Assembly: GCA_002083365.1 (NCBI GenBank) | Contig: LVWS01000007.1 | Location: 102,167-166,166, forward strand | Source: Nitrospira sp. SG-bin1 | GTDB lineage: Bacteria; Nitrospirota; Nitrospiria; Nitrospirales; Nitrospiraceae | Length of the DNA: 64,000 nucleotides | Reading direction: 5' to 3' | Part shown: positions 51,125 to 60,094 of the stretch, in pieces | Layout: the number at the start of each line of letters is the position of its first letter | Position numbering within the stretch: position 1 is the first letter of the stretch | Notes under the pieces: model-generated | Databases searched by the model: none | The model's input: the letters and a program-made list of their open reading frames with translations, nothing else | Told to the model about the DNA's origin: nothing | Translations under genes and position numbers: made by a program

Positions 51125-53030
51125 GGTCCCTCTCGAGCGTGAAATAGAAGATCGCTCCTTCGTTTAATCGTCCTTCGGCCCATACCCGTCCTCCGTGGCG
51201 CTGGACGATTCGGTGGACGAGCGCGAGCCCCACGCCGGTCCCCTCGAACTCCTCCGCCCGATGCAGCCGCTGGAAGACGCCGAACAGTTTGCCGGCATAC
51301 TGTTGATCGAATCCCACCCCATTGTCTCGAATCCAATACACCACGCTGCCGGGCTGCTGTGTGTCTTCATGCCATCCGATCTCGATCAGGGACCGCGGAC
51401 GAGGACGGGAATATTTCAATGCGTTGGAGAGGAGGTTGGTCCATACCTGCTTGATCAGCCGACGATCGGCCAAACATTTCGGCACGTCTTCCACGATCAG
51501 CTCCGCCTCACGCTCGTGATCCTGCCGCCGCAGTTCCAGCCACGCTTCACGGATAACCCGCTTGATATCCACCGTCTGTCGGTTGAGCGTCGACCGCGAC
51601 AGCCTGGAAAACTCCAGCAGGTCGTCGATGAGCTCACCCATGCGCCCCGCGCTCTTCTGGATGATGTTCACATATCGCCGTGCTTCGGGCGGAAGCGACG
51701 GTCCGAAGTCTTCGACCAGCACCTTGGCGAATCCGTCGATCGACCGCAACGGTGCGCGGAGATCGTGCGAGACGGAATAGCTGAATGCCTCCAATTCCTT
51801 ATTGGCCTCCCGTAGCGCGCGCTCGTTTTGCTTGTGTTCGGTGATATCGTGAGCGATGGACGAAATACCGAGAATCGTTCCGGACGCGTCCGTAATGGGC
51901 GACAACGTCAGCGACACGTCTATGGAATGCCCGTTTTTGTGCCGCCGCACGGTTTCGCGCTGCTCGATGCGTTCGCCCATGCGGACACGGGCCAAAATCT
52001 GCTCTTCTTCCTGCACACGATCCGGAAACAGAAGAGTCGTCACGGGTTGCCCGATGATTTCTTCGGCCTTGTATCCGAACAGACGTTCGGCCCCGCCGTT
52101 CCACGTCATGATGGTCCCATCAAGACTCTTGCTGAGGATGGCATCGGTCGATGATGTGACGATGGCGGCAAGATAGGCCGTGGCCTGTTCGGCGCACTTT
52201 CGCTCCGTTACATCGCGGATAACGACGGCATGCGCGTGCAATGTCGCCTTTTCGTTGCGCAATGCCGTGATCATCACGTTGGCGACGAACCGTACGCCGC
52301 ATTTTTTCATCATCTGCCGGTCGATCTCGGTCCGAGCCGCTTGTCCCGCCGCCGTCTCCAGCGCCTGATGCAAATCAGTCTCCGCTTGGTCCGAAGCCGC
52401 GGGAGGATACAAGCATGCGTAGGGCCGGCCGATGATTTCTTCACCGGCATATCCCGTCAGACGCTGCGCCCCGCTGTTCCAGGTGGTGATCTTGCCGTCG
52501 GCATCCAGCAAGAAAATCGCATAATCTTCTATTCCTTCGACCAACAGCCGGAATCGCTCCTCACTCTGCCGCCGGGCCTGTTGCTTGGCCCATTCTCGAA
52601 GTTGGAACAATTCCACGAATGCGTTTACTTTATGCCGCAGAACATCGGACATGACGGGCTTGACGAGATAGTCAACGGCTCCGCTTGAAAGTCCCCGCAC
52701 GACGTCTGCCTCCATGGTGTCCACACCCGAGAGAAAGATGATCGGTGTGAAGCGGGAACGGTCCCGTTGGCGGATCAATTGCGCCAACTCCAAACCGTCC
52801 ATGTGTGGCATCCGCACGTCCAAAATAATGACCGCACAATCATGGCGTAACAGATGACGTAACGCGTCCTGGCCGGTCTGCGCCGTCAGGACCATACGAC
52901 CGGGTCCCTCAAGGAGGGCCTTCATGGCGATCAGAATGTTCGGATCGTCATCGACGAGCAGAATAGGCGCCGGAATCGCCGTGAGCGCGGAAATGTCCGG
53001 CATGTCCTTGGGCGAGACGACCGTTTTCAT
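51075..53030 (-). CDS. REC-PAS-PAS histidine kinase
   Basis: This 651-aa protein has a receiver (about 20-145, ILLVDDDPNILIAMKALL) and two PAS domains (about 165-285 and 295-410, WNSGAQRLTGYAGEEIIG, WNGGAERLFGYKAEEIIG). The HisKA site is FSYSVSHDLRAPLRSIDGFA, and an ATPase domain follows with NLLSNALKYS, DNGVGFD and GTGVGLALVHRIV. It has no membrane segment. This phytochrome-like kinase core suits the Rcp1-type receiver that follows. The start is uncertain: ATG 53030 has GGTGA, ATG 53048 is an alternative. It lies just behind the poly-HAMP kinase. Confidence 0.88.
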   Translation of the reverse strand: MKTVVSPKDMPDISALTAIPAPILLVDDDPNILIAMKALLEGPGRMVLTAQTGQDALRHLLRHDCAVIILDVRMPHMDGLELAQLIRQRDRSRFTPIIFLSGVDTMEADVVRGLSSGAVDYLVKPVMSDVLRHKVNAFVELFQLREWAKQQARRQSEERFRLLVEGIEDYAIFLLDADGKITTWNSGAQRLTGYAGEEIIGRPYACLYPPAASDQAETDLHQALETAAGQAARTEIDRQMMKKCGVRFVANVMITALRNEKATLHAHAVVIRDVTERKCAEQATAYLAAIVTSSTDAILSKSLDGTIMTWNGGAERLFGYKAEEIIGQPVTTLLFPDRVQEEEQILARVRMGERIEQRETVRRHKNGHSIDVSLTLSPITDASGTILGISSIAHDITEHKQNERALREANKELEAFSYSVSHDLRAPLRSIDGFAKVLVEDFGPSLPPEARRYVNIIQKSAGRMGELIDDLLEFSRLSRSTLNRQTVDIKRVIREAWLELRRQDHEREAELIVEDVPKCLADRRLIKQVWTNLLSNALKYSRPRPRSLIEIGWHEDTQQPGSVVYWIRDNGVGFDQQYAGKLFGVFQRLHRAEEFEGTGVGLALVHRIVQRHGGRVWAEGRLNEGAIFYFTLERDHEHDRAGTHLSLAGRG

Positions 53031-53067
53031 GGAGGCGTTCACCAACATTTTTGATACATGCCGACTG

Positions 53068-56000
53068 TCAGCGCCGTACCGTCTTCTTTCCAAAGAGCCA
53101 GATGCGCATGAGAGAGAGGAGCTCTTCCGTATTGACCGGCTTGGCGATGTAATCGGAAGCACCGGCCTGCAGACATCGTTCGCGATCTCCCTTCATGGCC
53201 TTGGCCGTCAAGGCCAAGATCGGGAGCAGCCGATGGACCGGATTCCCACGAATCCTCCGCATCGTTTCATAACCGTCCATTTCGGGCATCATGATATCCA
53301 TGAGCACCATATCGAGATCGGGGTCCGACTCGACTCGTTGGATGGCTTCCTGCCCTGTTTCACAACTTGTCACGACCATGCCGTGTAGCTCGAGCAAGCT
53401 CGTCAAGGCGAAGATATTGCGGACGTCATCGTCTACGACCAGGATTTTCTTCCCGATGAGCGAGTCGTCGCTTCGGCGCACCCGATCGAGCATCGCTTTT
53501 TTCTCCGGCGGCAATTGTGTCGTGAGTAGGTGCAGGAACAGCGTGGCTTCGTCCAACAACCGTTCCGGCGACTGCACGCCCTTGAGGACGATGCTCTGGG
53601 AGAGTTGCCGGAGCCGCAACTCCTCTTCTTCGGTCAACTCCTTACCAGTAAATACGATGACCGGCAAATCCTGTAACGAAGAGTCTTGACGAATGCGCTC
53701 AAGGATATCGAATCCGGACATGTCCGGCAGGCGCAAATCAAGCACGACGCAGTCGAACGGTTGCTGCGTGAGAAGCCGCCACGCGTGGGCGCCATCCCCA
53801 GCCGCCGTAATGTCCACGTCGTGATGTCCGAGCAGCATGGTCAAACTGTGACGTTCGACGTCATTGTCTTCAACCAACAACAATTGCTTGCGGCGTGGTT
53901 GCGTGAATGCCGTCAATCGATCCAAGGCCTCTCCCAACTCTTGAGTCGTCGCCGGCTTCATAATATAAGCGTATGCCCCGTGGCCGAGGCCGTGTACCCG
54001 TTCTTCCTCGACGGTCAGGATCTGAACCGGGATGTGGCGCGTCTCCGGATCCTGTTTCAGATGGCTCAACACCGTCCATCCCAACATGTCCGGGAGAAAG
54101 ATATCGAGCGTAATGGCGAGCGGGCTGTATTGACGAGCCAGTGAAAGCGCCAGCCGTCCATGCGCGGTCACGATACCTTTGAAGCCTTTCTCGCGGACCA
54201 ACCCAAGCAGCACTCTCGCATAGTGGGGATCGTCTTCCACGATCAAGATGGCGGGTTCGCCGGGAACCAGTGTCTCGCGGTCGTCGGGAACATCGTCGAA
54301 TCGCTCGGCTTGTTGGACCAACACTTGTTGGACCAGGGAGGAAGCCACTCCCTTCGTTCGTGAATCCCCATGCACGGTGCCGACTGTGTCTCCCATATAC
54401 GTCTCGGGTAGATACAGCGTAAACGTGCTGCCTTCATCGGGCACGCTGGTGAGTCGGATTTCTCCCCCCAAGAGCATGGCCAATTCCCGGCTGATGGCGA
54501 GGCCAAGACCGGTTCCGCCGTATCTCCGGCTCGTCCCGGCTTCGGCTTGTTGAAACGCTTCGAACACGATCTTTTGTTTTTCTTGCGGGATGCCGATGCC
54601 CGTGTCCTGCACCTCGAACGCGATCACGGAAGGAACGGTCGCGAGGATAGGGTGGTCCAAACTCCATCCCGTCATCGCTCGTCTGATTCGGAATGTCACG
54701 TGTCCTTGCGAGGTAAATTTGAAGGCATTGGACAATAGGTTTTTCAACACTTGCTGCAACCGCTTGAAGTCGGTGACCATGCTTTTCGGAAGGCTCGCAT
54801 CGATCTCGACATTGAACGCCACATGCCGGGAATCGGCGACGTGCCGGAAGCCCCGCTCCGCCGCTTCGCGAACTCTCAGGAACGGAACCTGTTCAGGCTC
54901 CACCGTGACGGTGCCCGATTCGATCTTGGAAAGATCGAGAATGTCGCTGATCAAATTGAGCAGATCCGCGCCGGCTGCATGGATGTTCTTGGAGAATTCC
55001 ACCTGTTTGGGAGTGAGATTGCGCTCAGGGTTGTCGCCGAGCTGCTGCGCCAGGATGAGAATGCTGTTGAGAGGAGTTCTCAGCTCATGAGACATATTGG
55101 CGAGGAATTCAGACTTATACTTGGAGGCGAGGGCGAGCTCGCCGGCTTTTTCCTCCAATGCGAACCTCGCTTGTTCGATCTCGCGGTTTTTTCGTTCAAC
55201 TTCGGCATTCTGCTCCGCCAACTGTTGCGCTTTGTTGGCCAATTCTTCGTTGGTTTGCTGAAGCTCCCGTTGCTGTGTTTGCAGCTCGCCGGCCAACTTT
55301 TGGGATTGCTGCAGCAATCCCTCGGTTCTCATCGTCGCTTCGATCGTATTCACGACCACCCCAATGGTTTCCGTCAGCTGCCCGATGAGCGCCATATGGG
55401 TCGGGGTAAATTCGGCCAGGGACGCCAACTCGATCACCGCCTTGGTCTGTCCTTCGAACAAGACGGGTAACACGACCAGCATCCGTGGCGTCGCCTCTCC
55501 CAGGCCGGAGCGAATGGTCACGTAGTTGGAGGGAATGTCCGTCAGCAGCAGTCGACGCTTTTCCTGGGCGCACTGGCCGACCAGGCCGTTCCCCAGAGGA
55601 ATGTTGCGGCTCACATGAAGCGGCTGATCGGATGCATAACTGGCCAACGGCTTCAGGACCGCCGTGCCGTCCATCGTTTCCATTTGATAGACGACTCCGT
55701 ACTGGGCGTTGACGAGCTGAGTCAACTCCGACAACAACATCTCTCCCACCGTCACCAGATCCCGCTGGCCTTGCATCATACGGCTAAACTTGGCCAGGTT
55801 GGTTTTCAGCCAATCCTGCTCCGTGTTCTGATCGGTGGTGGCGCGAAGCGTTCGAATCATCGCGTTGATATTGTCCTTCAACTCCGCCACTTCTCCGCGA
55901 GCCTGCACCTGGATGGAGCGGCTTAAGTCCCCTTGCGTCACCGCAGTCGCGACTTCGGCGATGGCACGAACCTGCGTCGTCAGGTTGGCGGCGAGAAGAT

Positions 56001-59000
56001 TGACGCTCTCCGTGAGGTCTTTCCATGTCCCGGCCACGCCGGGAACTGCGGCTTGCCCGCCCAACTTGCCTTCCGTTCCTACTTCGCGGGCCACGCGGGT
56101 GACTTCCGACGCGAATCCGCCGAGCTGGTCCACCATTCGATTGATGACGTCTTTGATCTGGAGGATTTCCCCTCGCACCTCGACCGTGACCTTGCGGGTC
56201 AGATCGCCGTTCGCGATCGCCGTGGCCACTTTGGACATGTCCCGCAGTTGAACCGTCAGATTACTCGCCATCGCATTGACGTTATCGGTGAGATCCTTCC
56301 ACGTTCCCGCGACCCCCGGCACGACCGCCTGCCCGCCCAGTTTGCCCTCCGTCCCCACTTCCCGGGCCACTCGGGTGACTTCCGCTCCGAAGCTTCGCAA
56401 CTGGTCCACCATCGTATTGATCGCCTCTTTGAGCTGGAGGATCTCTCCCCGCACGTCGGCCGTGATCTTTTTGGACAAATCACCGCTGGCGACGGCAAAG
56501 GTGACATCGGCGATGTTCCGCACTTGGCCGGTCAGGTTGCTGGCCATCGAATTGACGCTGTCGGTCAGGTCCTTCCAAGTCCCGGCCACACCGGGAACGG
56601 CGGCTTGGCCGCCGAGCTTGCCATCGGTTCCCACCTCACGGGCCACCCGGGTGACCTCCGCGGCGAAGGCGTTCAATTGATCCACCATCGTATTGATGGT
56701 GTCCTTCAATTGGAGTATTTCACCATGGACATCCACCGTGATCTTCTTCGAGAGATCGCCGTTCGCCACGGCGGTGGTCACCTCGGCGATGTTCCGCACT
56801 TGGCCGGTCAGGTTGCTGGCCATCGAATTGACGCTGTCGGTCAGGTCCTTCCAAGTCCCGGCCACACCTGGGACGGCGGCTTGGCCGCCGAGCTTGCCTT
56901 CCGTCCCCACTTCCCGAGCGACTCGGGTGACTTCCGCGGCAAAACTGCGGAGCTGATCCACCATCGTGTTGATGGCCTCTTTCAGCTGCAGGATTTCGCC
57001 GCGCACATCGACCGTGATCTTTTTGGACAGATCCCCGTTCGCCACGGCGATCGTCACATCCGCGATATTTCTGACCTGGGCGGTGAGGTTGCCGGCCATG
57101 AGGTTGACGCTTTCGGTCAAATCCTTCCACACACCACTCACATCACGAACCTGCGCCTGCCCTCCCAGCTTGCCCTCCGTCCCCACTTCTCGCGCCACGC
57201 GGGTGACCTCCGCCGCGAAGCTTCGCAACTGGTCCACCATCGTGTTGATCGTATCCTTGAGCTGGAGAATTTCACCGTGGACATCCACCGTGATTTTTTT
57301 CGACAAATCCCCCTTGGCCACGGCAATGGTCACCTCGGCGATGTTGCGCACTTGGCCGGTCAGGTTGCTGGCCATCGAATTGACACTGTCGGTCAAATCC
57401 TTCCAGACGCCGCTCACATCGCCGACTTGCGCCTGCCCTCCCAGCTTGCCTTCCGTTCCCACTTCTCGCGCCACGCGGGTGACCTCCGCCGCGAAGCTTC
57501 GCAACTGGTCCACCATCGTGTTGATGGCCTCTTTCAGCTGCAGGATTTCGCCATGGACATCCACCGTGATCTTTTTGGACAGGTCCCCGTTCGCCACGGC
57601 AATCGTCACGTCCGCGATGTTGCGCACTTGGCCGGTCAGGTTGCTGGCCATCGAATTGACGCTGTCGGTGAGGTCCTTCCAGGTCCCGGCGACTCCCGGC
57701 ACGACCGCCTGTCCGCCCAGTTTTCCTTCGGTCCCGACCTCGCGCGCCACCCGCGTGACTTCCGCCCCGAAGCTTCGCAACTGGTCCACCATCGTATTGA
57801 TCGCTTCTTTGAGCTGGAGAATCTCTCCCCGTACGTCGGCCGTGATCTTTTTGGAGAGGTCGCCGTTCGCCACGGCGGTGGTCACGTCCGCGATGTTGCG
57901 TACTTGGTTGGTCAGGTTGCTGGCCATGGAATTGACGTTTTCGGTCAAATCCTTCCACGTTCCGGCGACTCCCGGCACGACCGCCTGCCCGCCCAGTTTC
58001 CCTTCGGTCCCGACCTCGCGCGCCACCCGCGTGACTTCCGCGGCAAAACTTCGTAATTGATCTACCATCGTATTGATGGTGTCTTTGAGCTGGAGAATCT
58101 CTCCCCGCACGTCGACCGTGATCTTTTTGGAGAGGTCGCCGTTCGCCACAGCGGTGGTCACATCCGCGATGTTGCGCACTTGGCCGGTCAGATTGCTGGC
58201 CATCGCATTGACGCTGTCGGTGAGGTCCTTCCAGGTCCCGGCGACTCCCGGCACGACCGCCTGTCCGCCCAGTTTTCCTTCGGTCCCGACCTCGCGCGCC
58301 ACCCGCGTGACCTCCGCCCCGAAGCTTCGCAACTGGTCCACCATCGTATTGATCGCTTCTTTGAGCTGGAGAATCTCTCCCCGTACGTCGGCCGTGATTT
58401 TTTTGGAGAGGTCGCCGTTCGCCACTGCGATCGTAACTTCCGCGATATTTCTCACCTGATTAGTGAGGTTGCTGGCCATGGAATTGACGTTTTCGGTCAA
58501 ATCCTTCCACGTTCCGGCGACTCCCGGCACGACCGCCTGCCCGCCCAGTTTCCCTTCGGTCCCGACCTCGCGCGCCACCCGCGTGACTTCCGCGGCAAAG
58601 GCATCCAGTTGGCGGACCATTTCATTGACGGTTCGTGCGGTGGTGAGGAATTCACCCTTGAGATGATGATCTTCCGTCTCCAGCGAGACGGTTTGCGTCA
58701 GATCCCCTTTTGCGACACCGCCGATCACGCGGGCCATGTCGTTCATGGGACGCACGAGGTCGTTGATGAGGCCGTTGAACGCTTCAATCTCGGACTTCCA
58801 AGCTCCCGTGGCGTCCGGAATCGATACGCGTTCGGACAGCCGACCTTTTTTCCCCACTACATGACTGACCCGTTTGATTTCCTCGATGATTTTTTCGTTG
58901 TGCTCGATAATGGCATTCAATTCGTCGGCTATTTTCCCGCCGATGCCGGTCCACTCCACGGGAACCTGTACGGAGAAGTCTCCCCTCCGCACCGACTTCA

Positions 59001-59118
59001 AGACCTGCAAAAGTACCCTTGGATCCAGCACTTCTTCAGCGAGGGAGTGACTCACCGATGACTTCCTTTTCGGCGCTCTATCTTTTCTGGGCTTTGCGGA
59101 GGTCGCTGCAGTGCTCAC
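53068..59118 (-). CDS. Giant soluble poly-HAMP/GAF hybrid histidine kinase with three receivers
   Basis: This is a protein of about 2016 aa. After a basic N-terminus come two diverged HAMP-like units (about 35-200), nine near-identical 92-aa HAMP units (217-1044) and one partial unit (to about 1095). A GAF domain (about 1120-1265), a Gln/Glu-rich coiled coil (about 1275-1330) and a HisKA site follow (FLANMSHELRTPLNSIL, His about 1344). The HATPase contains NLLSNAFKFTSQG and GGTGLGLAISREL. Three receivers end it (about 1630-1745, 1765-1880, 1900-2010). No membrane segment is seen. The layout recalls fungal group III (Nik1/Os-1) osmosensor kinases. GTG 59118 is chosen because GAGGGA precedes it; TTG 59160 and ATG 59139 are alternatives. 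Confidence 0.9.
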   Translation of the reverse strand: MSTAATSAKPRKDRAPKRKSSVSHSLAEEVLDPRVLLQVLKSVRRGDFSVQVPVEWTGIGGKIADELNAIIEHNEKIIEEIKRVSHVVGKKGRLSERVSIPDATGAWKSEIEAFNGLINDLVRPMNDMARVIGGVAKGDLTQTVSLETEDHHLKGEFLTTARTVNEMVRQLDAFAAEVTRVAREVGTEGKLGGQAVVPGVAGTWKDLTENVNSMASNLTNQVRNIAEVTIAVANGDLSKKITADVRGEILQLKEAINTMVDQLRSFGAEVTRVAREVGTEGKLGGQAVVPGVAGTWKDLTDSVNAMASNLTGQVRNIADVTTAVANGDLSKKITVDVRGEILQLKDTINTMVDQLRSFAAEVTRVAREVGTEGKLGGQAVVPGVAGTWKDLTENVNSMASNLTNQVRNIADVTTAVANGDLSKKITADVRGEILQLKEAINTMVDQLRSFGAEVTRVAREVGTEGKLGGQAVVPGVAGTWKDLTDSVNSMASNLTGQVRNIADVTIAVANGDLSKKITVDVHGEILQLKEAINTMVDQLRSFAAEVTRVAREVGTEGKLGGQAQVGDVSGVWKDLTDSVNSMASNLTGQVRNIAEVTIAVAKGDLSKKITVDVHGEILQLKDTINTMVDQLRSFAAEVTRVAREVGTEGKLGGQAQVRDVSGVWKDLTESVNLMAGNLTAQVRNIADVTIAVANGDLSKKITVDVRGEILQLKEAINTMVDQLRSFAAEVTRVAREVGTEGKLGGQAAVPGVAGTWKDLTDSVNSMASNLTGQVRNIAEVTTAVANGDLSKKITVDVHGEILQLKDTINTMVDQLNAFAAEVTRVAREVGTDGKLGGQAAVPGVAGTWKDLTDSVNSMASNLTGQVRNIADVTFAVASGDLSKKITADVRGEILQLKEAINTMVDQLRSFGAEVTRVAREVGTEGKLGGQAVVPGVAGTWKDLTDNVNAMASNLTVQLRDMSKVATAIANGDLTRKVTVEVRGEILQIKDVINRMVDQLGGFASEVTRVAREVGTEGKLGGQAAVPGVAGTWKDLTESVNLLAANLTTQVRAIAEVATAVTQGDLSRSIQVQARGEVAELKDNINAMIRTLRATTDQNTEQDWLKTNLAKFSRMMQGQRDLVTVGEMLLSELTQLVNAQYGVVYQMETMDGTAVLKPLASYASDQPLHVSRNIPLGNGLVGQCAQEKRRLLLTDIPSNYVTIRSGLGEATPRMLVVLPVLFEGQTKAVIELASLAEFTPTHMALIGQLTETIGVVVNTIEATMRTEGLLQQSQKLAGELQTQQRELQQTNEELANKAQQLAEQNAEVERKNREIEQARFALEEKAGELALASKYKSEFLANMSHELRTPLNSILILAQQLGDNPERNLTPKQVEFSKNIHAAGADLLNLISDILDLSKIESGTVTVEPEQVPFLRVREAAERGFRHVADSRHVAFNVEIDASLPKSMVTDFKRLQQVLKNLLSNAFKFTSQGHVTFRIRRAMTGWSLDHPILATVPSVIAFEVQDTGIGIPQEKQKIVFEAFQQAEAGTSRRYGGTGLGLAISRELAMLLGGEIRLTSVPDEGSTFTLYLPETYMGDTVGTVHGDSRTKGVASSLVQQVLVQQAERFDDVPDDRETLVPGEPAILIVEDDPHYARVLLGLVREKGFKGIVTAHGRLALSLARQYSPLAITLDIFLPDMLGWTVLSHLKQDPETRHIPVQILTVEEERVHGLGHGAYAYIMKPATTQELGEALDRLTAFTQPRRKQLLLVEDNDVERHSLTMLLGHHDVDITAAGDGAHAWRLLTQQPFDCVVLDLRLPDMSGFDILERIRQDSSLQDLPVIVFTGKELTEEEELRLRQLSQSIVLKGVQSPERLLDEATLFLHLLTTQLPPEKKAMLDRVRRSDDSLIGKKILVVDDDVRNIFALTSLLELHGMVVTSCETGQEAIQRVESDPDLDMVLMDIMMPEMDGYETMRRIRGNPVHRLLPILALTAKAMKGDRERCLQAGASDYIAKPVNTEELLSLMRIWLFGKKTVRR
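55987..58470 (-). repeat. Nine tandem 276-bp HAMP-coding repeats
   Basis: Nine units of exactly 92 codons start at NLTxQVRNIA and end at VNxMAS. Each carries GDLSKKIT, GEILQLK, VTRVAREVGTEGKLGGQ and TWKDLT (or VWKDLT). The inner units differ at only a few positions. The variants KEA/KDT, RSFG/RSFA and TGQ/TNQ are shuffled between units, which suggests gene conversion or unequal crossing-over. The ninth unit (LRDMSKVATAIA) is the most diverged. Confidence 0.9.
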
Positions 59119-59172
59119 ATTTCGTCCCTCAAGAAGCATCTGCGTTGTAGTGGAGGGCAAGACAAATGAAAA

Positions 59173-59189
59173 CTAGGGATATCCCCAGC
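59173..59189. promoter_or_regulatory. CTAGGGATATCCCCAGC site (GGGATATCCC palindrome)
   Basis: This site is 55-71 bp upstream of the chosen start of the poly-HAMP kinase. A 17-bp match with two changes occurs at 63837-63853, upstream of the other large kinase gene. The core is a perfect 10-bp palindrome here. It may be an operator, or the remnant of an insertion-sequence end (see the second copy). Confidence 0.4.
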
Positions 59190-59227
59190 ATGCTGTTCTC
59201 ACTCGCCAACCGGGGACTTGGAGGCAG

Positions 59228-59268
59228 TCGTGGTTTCCGGAGAGCAACCTGCTCCGAGGAAACCACGA
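59228..59268. terminator. Hairpin downstream of the Hsp20 gene
   Basis: TCGTGGTTTCC pairs with GGAAACCACGA around an inner GGAG...CTCC stem. It begins 23 bp after the Hsp20 stop (59292, minus strand) and before the kinase start, so termination of the Hsp20 transcript is the likely role. Confidence 0.55.
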
Positions 59269-59291
59269 TCCTCTATGTGGCAGGTATCACG

Positions 59292-59957
59292 TCACGCGGC
59301 TTTGTTTTGGCCGGATTGAGAGGGACCGCCCTTTTCAGCCCGCGGTGAAGAGGCAGTCTGCGGCCCCGCCTCACCGCCACCGATAGGAATCTCTTTCCGC
59401 CGTTGCGTCGTCTCCGGTACCGGCACCGTCACGGTCAGAATTCCATTCTCAAAGGTCGCCTGGGCTTGATCGACTTCCGCATCGCCAGGGATCGGGATGG
59501 TACGGACAAAGGCCCCGTAGCTTCGTTCGGATCGATAGATACCGCCTTGCCGATCTTCCTCTTCCCGTTTGCGCTCGCCGCTGATGGTCAATCCCTCCTC
59601 GGTAAGTTGGACCTTGATGTCTTCTTTGCGAAGACCGGGCAGCTCGGCGCAGATACTCAAATGTCCGTCTTTCTCTTTCACCTCGATCGGCGGCGACCAT
59701 AAACCGGTCGATGAAGAACCCCAGCCCGCACCGGATCCTGCGCCTTCGAAGAACCGATCCATGTCTTCCGTGAACCGGCGCATCAGTTCAAAGGGACTCG
59801 CGGAAAAGAAATCGCGCGGCGTCAGAGAGAACAATGATGAACCGTGGCGACTTACGCTTCCTTCCCCCCGGGACGCGGGCATGCCGAACGAGCGCGACTC
59901 CTGACCCTGCTGTTGACCGCTCTGCTCTCCGCCTTTTTTGACTGCCACATCCGCCAT
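59292..59957 (-). CDS. Small heat-shock protein (Hsp20/alpha-crystallin)
   Basis: This 221-aa protein has a Gly/Gln/Ser-rich N-terminus and the helix FELMRRFTEDMDRFFEG. The alpha-crystallin domain (about 88-180) has WSPPIEVKEKDGHLSICAEL, LPGLRKEDIKVQL and ENGILTVTVPVPE. The C-terminal KEIPIGG gives the I-x-I anchor. It is an ATP-independent holdase in the cytoplasm. It is longer than usual because both ends are extended by low-complexity sequence. AAAAGGAGG precedes the ATG. Confidence 0.92.
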   Translation of the reverse strand: MADVAVKKGGEQSGQQQGQESRSFGMPASRGEGSVSRHGSSLFSLTPRDFFSASPFELMRRFTEDMDRFFEGAGSGAGWGSSSTGLWSPPIEVKEKDGHLSICAELPGLRKEDIKVQLTEEGLTISGERKREEEDRQGGIYRSERSYGAFVRTIPIPGDAEVDQAQATFENGILTVTVPVPETTQRRKEIPIGGGEAGPQTASSPRAEKGGPSQSGQNKAA

Positions 59958-60094
59958 GATAGCCTCCTTTTTTACATAGGAATTGATGTAGGAAGTTCGT
60001 CAAGGCGTAGGGATAATGCAAACGGCCGACAGACGCGACTGGTCATCTCCCTAGAAATGGATGGAGGAGGGCGGGTAAGGCCCTGGTTCGGCGT

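Noticed and set aside
55933..58056. Long plus-strand open frames (up to 707 codons) across the HAMP array
   Set aside because: They are periodic with the 276-bp repeat and arise because one repeat unit has open antisense frames. There is no ribosome site and the composition is unnatural.
55987..58470. Possible CRISPR-like repeat array
   Set aside because: The repeats are 276-bp in-frame coding units without unique spacers.
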